Source: Actinomycetes bacterium (lineage in GTDB: Bacteria; Actinomycetota; Actinomycetes; Streptosporangiales; Streptosporangiaceae). Taken from it: a stretch of 9,358 nucleotides of DNA. Both the position numbers and the translations under genes were made by a program. The DNA is taken from the NCBI GenBank assembly GCA_023425615.1, contig JAFACJ010000114.1, positions 1-9,358 of the forward strand, in the 5' to 3' direction. This document shows positions 6,240 through 9,358 of the stretch, one piece after another (positions within the stretch are counted from its first letter, which is position 1; each line of letters begins with the position of its first letter). The notes under the pieces are model-generated. The model was not told the origin of the DNA, ran no database searches, and saw nothing but the letters and a program-made list of their open reading frames with translations.

Positions 6240-6299
6240 ATCACGTAAAAAGGCGTGAATCGGGCGTGATTGACCGCTCGGGTCCGTCTATGCGATGCT
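6240..6299 (+). promoter_or_regulatory. Candidate promoter with CGTGA repeats
   Basis: TTGACC (6270-6275) and GATGCT (6294-6299) are 18 nt apart, a plausible vegetative-type promoter with a weak -10. Immediately upstream ATCACG (6240-6245) is inverted relative to CGTGA at 6254-6258 and 6265-6269. The last two lie 11 bp apart, one helical turn, and the second abuts the -35. This could be an operator. It would drive the leader RNA at about 6303-6397 and, if both terminators are passed, the gene at 6518. Confidence 0.4.
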
Positions 6300-6302
6300 C
6301 TT

Positions 6303-6397
6303 GGGGCGTAGGTGAGGCCTGCCCTCACCCCGTTGAGAATCCGACAACCCGCCCCTAGATGTGACCGCCGAAGCCTGGTTAAGGCTTCGGTTTTTTT
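6303..6397 (+). ncRNA. Candidate structured leader or small RNA ending in a terminator
   Basis: By eye the RNA can fold as a three-way junction. An outer stem, GGGGCG (6303-6308) with CGCCCC (6350-6355), encloses hairpin GGTGAGG/CCTCACC (6311-6317, 6323-6329) and a smaller hairpin GTTG/CAAC (6332-6335, 6345-6348). The intrinsic terminator at 6368-6397 follows. A promoter lies just upstream and no good ORF overlaps. It may be a short stand-alone RNA or a riboswitch or attenuator-like leader for the downstream gene. I do not recognise a known RNA family. Confidence 0.35.
6368..6397 (+). terminator. Intrinsic terminator 1
   Basis: CCGAAGCCT (6368-6376) pairs perfectly with AGGCTTCGG (6382-6390) over a 5-nt loop, followed directly by seven T (6391-6397). 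This is a textbook rho-independent terminator on the plus strand. It ends either the putative leader RNA or read-through from the glycosyltransferase operon. Confidence 0.9.
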
Positions 6398-6455
6398 CGG
6401 ATCTGGTCCGCTGGCGGATCGTGGGCGGCCTCACGGGCGCGAACCGACATCAGGC

Positions 6456-6486
6456 AAACCCGAGTTAGGGCAACTCGGGTTTTTTT
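6456..6486 (+). terminator. Intrinsic terminator 2, just before the membrane protein gene
   Basis: AAACCCGAGTT (6456-6466) pairs with AACTCGGGTTT (6472-6482) over a 5-nt loop, and the T run covers 6480-6486. It is unrelated in sequence to terminator 1. Only 31 nt separate it from the ATG at 6518, leaving little room for an independent promoter, so the downstream gene may depend on read-through or antitermination. Confidence 0.9.
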
Positions 6487-6517
6487 GCACCCAACAAATT
6501 GGAGAGGTAGCTGATCT

Positions 6518-6799
6518 ATGTTCGGATTTGACCCAGAAGGAACCGAAGGTTCTGGTTCTCAACGCCCAGGTCGAGCCCTTCCCGCTCGAGTGCTGGGCGT
6601 CGGAAGCCCCATCGTTGCGGTGGCCGTGGGTACGGCGATGGGTCAATGGGTCGTTGGCCTTGCGGTGGCCGCCGCCTTGGCGCTGCCGGTCGTGCTCGTA
6701 ATCGCGACTTCTGCCGCGATTGCACTTCGCCAGGACGAGCCTGTCGCCGATCGCGTGAAGCTGATCAAGGCGCTCGCGGAGTTGGTGAAAGTGAAGTGA
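6518..6799 (+). CDS. Small membrane protein
   Basis: The product is 93 residues. A polar N-terminus (1-25) is followed by a long hydrophobic stretch, about 27-70, rich in Ala, Val and Leu. A Gly-Gln-Trp break near 42-44 allows one long or two short transmembrane helices. The C-terminal tail (71-93) is charged and could form an amphipathic helix (ADRVKLIKALAELVKVK). No family is recognised. AICEs and Streptomyces plasmids carry small membrane Spd proteins for intramycelial spread near traB, and this could be one, but that rests on position and topology only. ATG at 6518 is preceded by GGAGAGG (6501-6507) with a rather long 10-nt spacing. Terminator 2 ends 31 nt upstream, an unusual position that suggests controlled read-through. 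Confidence 0.65.
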   Translation: MFGFDPEGTEGSGSQRPGRALPARVLGVGSPIVAVAVGTAMGQWVVGLAVAAALALPVVLVIATSAAIALRQDEPVADRVKLIKALAELVKVK

Positions 6800-6821
6800 G
6801 TCGTTGCAGTGCCCTAGGTGC

Positions 6822-6886
6822 ACTTGTTGACTTGTCTGCCAAGTTGTCGATATCTTCGGTGCAACTTGGCAGACAAGTCAACAAGT
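6822..6886. promoter_or_regulatory. Perfect 25-bp inverted repeat operator around the Pra-like promoter
   Basis: Arms 6822-6846 and 6862-6886 are perfectly complementary over 25 bp with a 15-nt centre. Each arm contains two ACTTGT words (or ACAAGT on the opposite arm) and the 9-mer AGACAAGTC or its complement (6829-6837, 6871-6879), also found upstream of the short GntR gene. The left arm covers the -35, the centre holds the -10, and the right arm covers the expected start of transcription. A repressor bound here would block the promoter. If the promoter is elsewhere, the transcript would form a long hairpin ending 1 nt before the ribosome binding site. Confidence 0.85.
6827..6856 (+). promoter_or_regulatory. 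Promoter of the Pra-like gene
   Basis: TTGACT (6827-6832) and TATCTT (6851-6856) are separated by 18 nt, close to the vegetative consensus and the best promoter-like pair in the window. Transcription would begin near 6863, giving a leader of about 37 nt. Both hexamers lie inside the operator dyad. Confidence 0.65.
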
Positions 6887-6899
6887 TGGAGGGTGAGCG

Positions 6900-7295
6900 A
6901 TGGCTCTGCGTGGCGGTACGAGGTTCGCCGTGCGGTTCGAGGACGTGTTCCCGGCGGGGTGCGCGTTGGTGCCCGAGTCGCTGGGTGAGGTCGAGGACTA
7001 CGACGAGAAGACTGGCCGGCGGTCCCCGGCCAAGGACAAGGTGACCGGTCAGCGGGTGTGGCAGGTCCGGGTGATGGACCTTGACCCTGAGCTGGGCAAA
7101 CGGTCACGGGAGACGACGGTGAAGATCTCGGCTGACTACCAGCCGGTGCCGCCGACGGGTGCGCCGTTCGAGGCGGTGGAGTTCGACGGGATGACGGTGA
7201 CGCCGTACGTGGCGAACAACGGTCGGATGGCGTATTCGCTGCGGGCGACCGGGCTGCGGGCTCCGGTGGTCGGCGGCAAGAAGGCGGCGGCGTAG
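6900..7295 (+). CDS. Pra-like activator of AICE replication, integration and excision
   Basis: The 131-residue product resembles, from memory, the actinobacterial proteins annotated as plasmid replication, integration and excision activators, named after Pra of pSAM2. Seen: FAVRFEDVFPAG near the start, a VEDYDEKTGRR segment, then VTGQRVWQVRVMDLDPE (about 42-58), TVKISADYQPVPPTGAPFEAVEF and a C-terminal SLRATGLRAP, the typical family order. It is a small soluble protein, about the family's usual length. In pSAM2, Pra turns on repSA, xis and int, and KorSA represses pra. The start ATG at 6900 has GGAGGG (6888-6893) 6 nt upstream. The gene lies directly behind the operator-wrapped promoter and ahead of traB, so it is probably the key switch output of this element. 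Whether it acts by binding DNA or protein is not visible. Confidence 0.75.
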   Translation: MALRGGTRFAVRFEDVFPAGCALVPESLGEVEDYDEKTGRRSPAKDKVTGQRVWQVRVMDLDPELGKRSRETTVKISADYQPVPPTGAPFEAVEFDGMTVTPYVANNGRMAYSLRATGLRAPVVGGKKAAA

Positions 7296-7306
7296 CCGTA
7301 TCTGGT

Positions 7307-7350
7307 GGGGGCGGGGCTGTCTGGTCTTGGCGGACGGCAGCCCCGCCCCC
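7307..7350 (+). terminator. GC-rich 13-bp hairpin between the Pra-like and traB genes
   Basis: GGGGGCGGGGCTG (7307-7319) and CAGCCCCGCCCCC (7338-7350) pair perfectly with an 18-nt loop, starting 11 nt after the Pra-like stop codon. There is no T tract. It may terminate or attenuate transcription before the transfer genes, or mark an mRNA processing end. The direction assigned here follows the flanking genes. Confidence 0.5.
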
Positions 7351-7389
7351 TGGTGTCTCTTCCCCTGCTCTGTCGAGAGAGGTCGTGAC

Positions 7390-7473
7390 GTGTCCAAGGG
7401 TAGGCGTCGGGCTGGCCGTGGCTGGCCCCGGTGTGGCGTGTGTCTGGCTCGGTCGCTGCGGGGTGCCTGGTGA
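7390..7473 (+). CDS. Possible 27-residue basic CxxC peptide ahead of traB
   Basis: A GTG at 7390 is preceded by GAGAGAGG (7375-7382) with 7-nt spacing, a better ribosome site than any candidate for the translocase start. The peptide begins MSKGRRRAGRGW and contains CGVC (15-18), then ends at TGA 7471-7473. That stop overlaps a GTG (7470-7472) in frame with the translocase, which would couple the two. It may be a real micro-protein or simply a translated leader that delivers ribosomes to traB. Length alone makes this uncertain. Confidence 0.35.
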   Translation: MSKGRRRAGRGWPRCGVCLARSLRGAW

Positions 7474-9092
7474 TCGGGCGGCCTCGCGGTGAAGTGGTGA
7501 TGACCTCGGCCGGGGATCTGATGGTGATCCGGCCGAAGCGGTTCGCGCTGCCGTTGTGGGCGGTGCTGCTCGGGCTGGTGCTGCGCTGGTCCGGCCGGGC
7601 CCTGTGGTGGTGCTTGCGGCATCCGGTCGCTACCGGCGCGGCGGTGCTGGCGCTGTGGCTGTTCGTCGAGTTCGGCTGGTCCGGTCTGGTGGTGCCGCTG
7701 GTGCTGGGGTCGGCGGCCTCGGCGGTGTGGCGGTGGCGTGACGAGTCGTCCTGGTGGACCTGGTTGGCAGGTCCGCTGCTCGGGTCGGTGCGGCGGGTGT
7801 TCATCTACCGGCGGGTGTGGCGTGAGGCCATGACGCTGTGCGGGCTCGCCGACACGTACGACCGTCGGCCGGTCCTGCCGCAACTGCTGCGGGTGCGCTC
7901 GGATGAGGCGCTTGACGTGTTGACCGTCCGCATGGTCCGGGGGCAGACGCCGGAGCAGTTCCAGGCGGTCAGCGCCAACCTGGCGTATGCCTTCGGCCGG
8001 CGACACGTCCGGGTCTACTCGGAACGTCCCGGCGACCCGCCGACCCGCACCGGTCATGCGGCCTGGCTGCTGCGGCTGGTCGACCGGGTGCGGTACCGGG
8101 ATCGGCCGACGCTCGTCTACCTGGCCGTGGTGCGTACCGACGCGCTGCGCACGGTGGTCCCACCATTCCCGGTGCCTACGGTGCCGGACTTCACCGCGCT
8201 GCCCCTGGCCCGGCGGGAAGACCTGCGCCCCTGGTCGCTGCACCTGCTTGCCACGCATGTCCTCGTCGGCGGGGCGACCCGTTCCGGTAAGGGTTCGGTG
8301 TTGTGGTCGCTGGTGCGGGTGCTCGGCGGTGGGATCGCCTCCGGTCTCGTCCGGCTCTGGGTGATCGACCCCAAGGGCGGGATGGAGTTCGCGCTCGGTC
8401 GTCCGATGTTCGCCCGGTTCGCCTGCAAGTCGTTCGAGGCCATGGCCGATCTCCTCGACGAGGCCGTCACCGTGTTGCGGGAGCGGCAGAGCCGACTTGC
8501 GGGCACGGTGCGGGTGCACACGCCGACCGAGGCCGACCCCCTGGTCGTGGTCGTCGTCGACGAGATGGCCGCCCTGACCGCGTACCTGCAAGATGTCGAG
8601 CTGCGTAAGCGCATTGCCTCGTCGCTGGGGCTGCTGCTGTCCCAGGGTGCCGGCGTCGGCGTCCTCGTGGTGGCCGCGTTGCAGGACCCGCGTAAGGACG
8701 TGCTGCCTTTCCGGGACCTGTTCCCGACCCGCATCGCGCTCGGCCTCACCGAGGCGTCACAGGTCGACATGGTCCTTGGTGACGGTGCCCGCAACCGGGG
8801 CGCGCTGGCCGACCAGATGCCGCGGTGGGCCAAGGGCGTCGGGTACGTGATCCTCGACGGCACCCCCGACCCGATGCGGGTCCGCTTCTCGTACGTCTCC
8901 GACGACGATATCCGCGACATGGCCCGCCAGTACCCGGCACCCGCTCACGCGGCAGACATCCTCGCCCAGGTCCGGCGGGAAACCGCCCCCGAACCGACCC
9001 GGCCACCGCTGCCGCGCAAGCCGTCCGGCCCGCTGCTACCCGAATCGCTGCGCAACCTGCTCGACCGGGACACCGGGGGTGAGGGCCGATGA
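7470..9092 (+). CDS. traB: FtsK/SpoIIIE-type conjugative DNA translocase (TraB-like)
   Basis: This is a membrane-anchored motor that moves double-stranded element DNA between mycelial cells, the hallmark of AICE transfer. Numbered from the farthest upstream in-frame GTG (7431, 553 residues): hydrophobic segments at about 39-51 and 68-95, a middle domain to about 265, Walker A GGATRSGKGS (280-289, Lys287), Walker B LVVVVVDE (371-378), and AALQDP (415-420) at the FtsK sensor position. The C-terminus is Pro/Arg-rich and lacks a recognisable gamma domain by eye. GTG at 7470 (540 residues) is chosen because it overlaps the preceding short ORF's stop as GTGA. GTG 7494 or 7497 and ATG 7500 are also possible. 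The stop overlaps the next gene's ATG (ATGA, 9089-9092). The symbol is used generically for the family. The recognition repeats it would bind were not found here. Confidence 0.9.
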   Translation: MIGRPRGEVVMTSAGDLMVIRPKRFALPLWAVLLGLVLRWSGRALWWCLRHPVATGAAVLALWLFVEFGWSGLVVPLVLGSAASAVWRWRDESSWWTWLAGPLLGSVRRVFIYRRVWREAMTLCGLADTYDRRPVLPQLLRVRSDEALDVLTVRMVRGQTPEQFQAVSANLAYAFGRRHVRVYSERPGDPPTRTGHAAWLLRLVDRVRYRDRPTLVYLAVVRTDALRTVVPPFPVPTVPDFTALPLARREDLRPWSLHLLATHVLVGGATRSGKGSVLWSLVRVLGGGIASGLVRLWVIDPKGGMEFALGRPMFARFACKSFEAMADLLDEAVTVLRERQSRLAGTVRVHTPTEADPLVVVVVDEMAALTAYLQDVELRKRIASSLGLLLSQGAGVGVLVVAALQDPRKDVLPFRDLFPTRIALGLTEASQVDMVLGDGARNRGALADQMPRWAKGVGYVILDGTPDPMRVRFSYVSDDDIRDMARQYPAPAHAADILAQVRRETAPEPTRPPLPRKPSGPLLPESLRNLLDRDTGGEGR

Positions 9093-9337
9093 CCGCGACC
9101 GGCCGTCGTTTCTACCGGCTGCGTACCCCCGAACCGGTCACCGCCGTCTCCGTCCGCGTCGACCCGGAGCGGCCCGACCCGTACCCGGTCTATCTCGCCG
9201 TCGGCGCGGGACGGCGACGCATGTCCCTGACCCCGGACGAGGCGTGGGCGCTGTGGCGCTGCCTCTCCGAAGCGGTCGCCTCCCTCGGCACCCCACCCGA
9301 CTACATCCGCACCGACATCCGACCCGCCCGGAGGTAA
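9089..9337 (+). CDS. Small hypothetical protein following traB
   Basis: This encodes 82 residues without a domain I can name. The sequence suggests a short beta-rich N-terminal half (FYRLRTPEPVTAVSVRVDP, YPVYLAVGAG) and a helix at about 48-66 (TPDEAWALWRCLSEAVASL), so a small folded soluble protein. ATG at 9089 overlaps the translocase stop in ATGA and has GGTGAGGG immediately upstream, so the two are translationally coupled. Only 5 nt separate its stop from the next start. Small genes in this place between traB and the replication gene are common in AICEs, but the role is unknown. Confidence 0.75.
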   Translation: MTATGRRFYRLRTPEPVTAVSVRVDPERPDPYPVYLAVGAGRRRMSLTPDEAWALWRCLSEAVASLGTPPDYIRTDIRPARR

Positions 9338-9342
9338 CCGCC

Positions 9343-9358
9343 GTGAACACCCTCACCC
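9343..9358 (+). CDS. Start of the next gene, cut by the window edge
   Basis: GTG at 9343 begins MNTLT and is preceded by GGAGG (9330-9334) with 8-nt spacing, so a coding start is well supported. Only five codons are inside the window. By AICE gene order it may be the replication initiator (RepSA-like), but nothing in the visible codons proves it. Confidence 0.6.

Noticed and set aside
6303..6360. tRNA or attachment-site fragment resemblance of the leader RNA
   Set aside because: The second hairpin recalls a T arm (GAATCC), but the length is too short, the loop is not 7 nt and no anticodon arm exists.
6359..6364. ATGTGA start-stop pair before terminator 1
   Set aside because: No ribosome site in front; a six-base word is expected by chance.
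6312..6701. 129-codon plus-strand frame through the leader
   Set aside because: It runs through two intrinsic terminators and into the membrane protein gene in another frame; no motif and no ribosome site.
7104..8591. 495-codon minus-strand frame opposite traB
   Set aside because: Extreme His/Pro/Arg/Gln composition is a shadow of the translocase frame with Walker motifs.
5802..9168. GACCCGGA words (5802, 9161, complement at 8008) as TraB recognition repeats
   Set aside because: Only single scattered copies inside coding genes; transfer loci have clustered repeats, so these are probably chance.
1..9358. CRISPR array, insertion sequence or complete tRNA
   Set aside because: No regularly spaced direct repeats, no transposase motifs or terminal repeats, and no cloverleaf were seen.

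Overview
The window looks like part of an actinomycete integrative and conjugative element (AICE) of the pSAM2 kind, from a high-GC actinobacterium. Micromonosporaceae is my guess from style only. The support is high G+C in most genes, GGAGG-type ribosome binding sites with GTG starts and 4- to 14-nt gene overlaps, and an FtsK/TraB-type DNA translocase next to a Pra-like protein, two GntR regulators and several small AICE-type genes. Integrase, excisionase and most of the replication gene are not in the window; the next gene has only just begun at the right edge.

Left part, minus strand (1-3236): a 741-codon gene encoding a caspase-like protease fused to a Ser/Thr protein kinase (100-2325), two hairpins beyond its stop, a roughly 500-bp gap without a convincing gene, and a short GntR-family regulator (2832-3236) with a truncated ligand-binding domain. 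The caspase-kinase gene is visibly poorer in G+C than its neighbours and is best read as cargo, possibly anti-phage or other cell-suicide or immunity function.

Middle, plus strand (3555-6167): five tightly packed genes, namely a small basic protein, two related small Cys/Trp-motif proteins (DUF6907-like), a full-length GntR/UTRA regulator and a family 2 glycosyltransferase. All junctions overlap, so this looks like one operon. After it (6168-6517) comes a non-coding stretch with a possible promoter, a potentially three-way-junction RNA and two strong intrinsic terminators in series, directly before a small membrane protein gene.

Right part, plus strand (6518-9358): the small membrane protein, then a 65-bp block containing a perfect 25-bp inverted repeat wrapped around a promoter, a Pra-like activator gene, a GC-rich hairpin, a possible 27-codon ORF, the TraB/FtsK translocase, an 82-codon gene and the first codons of the next gene.

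The most informative link is regulatory. The 9-mer AGACAAGTC and ACTTGT/ACAAGT half-sites occur both upstream of the short GntR gene and in the repeat around the Pra-like gene promoter. In pSAM2 the GntR-family repressor KorSA controls its own gene and pra, and so keeps the element integrated. The window therefore probably contains a complete KorSA/Pra-type switch: regulator, self-operator, target operator and target gene. The least understood parts are the caspase-kinase cargo and the doubly terminated leader RNA.
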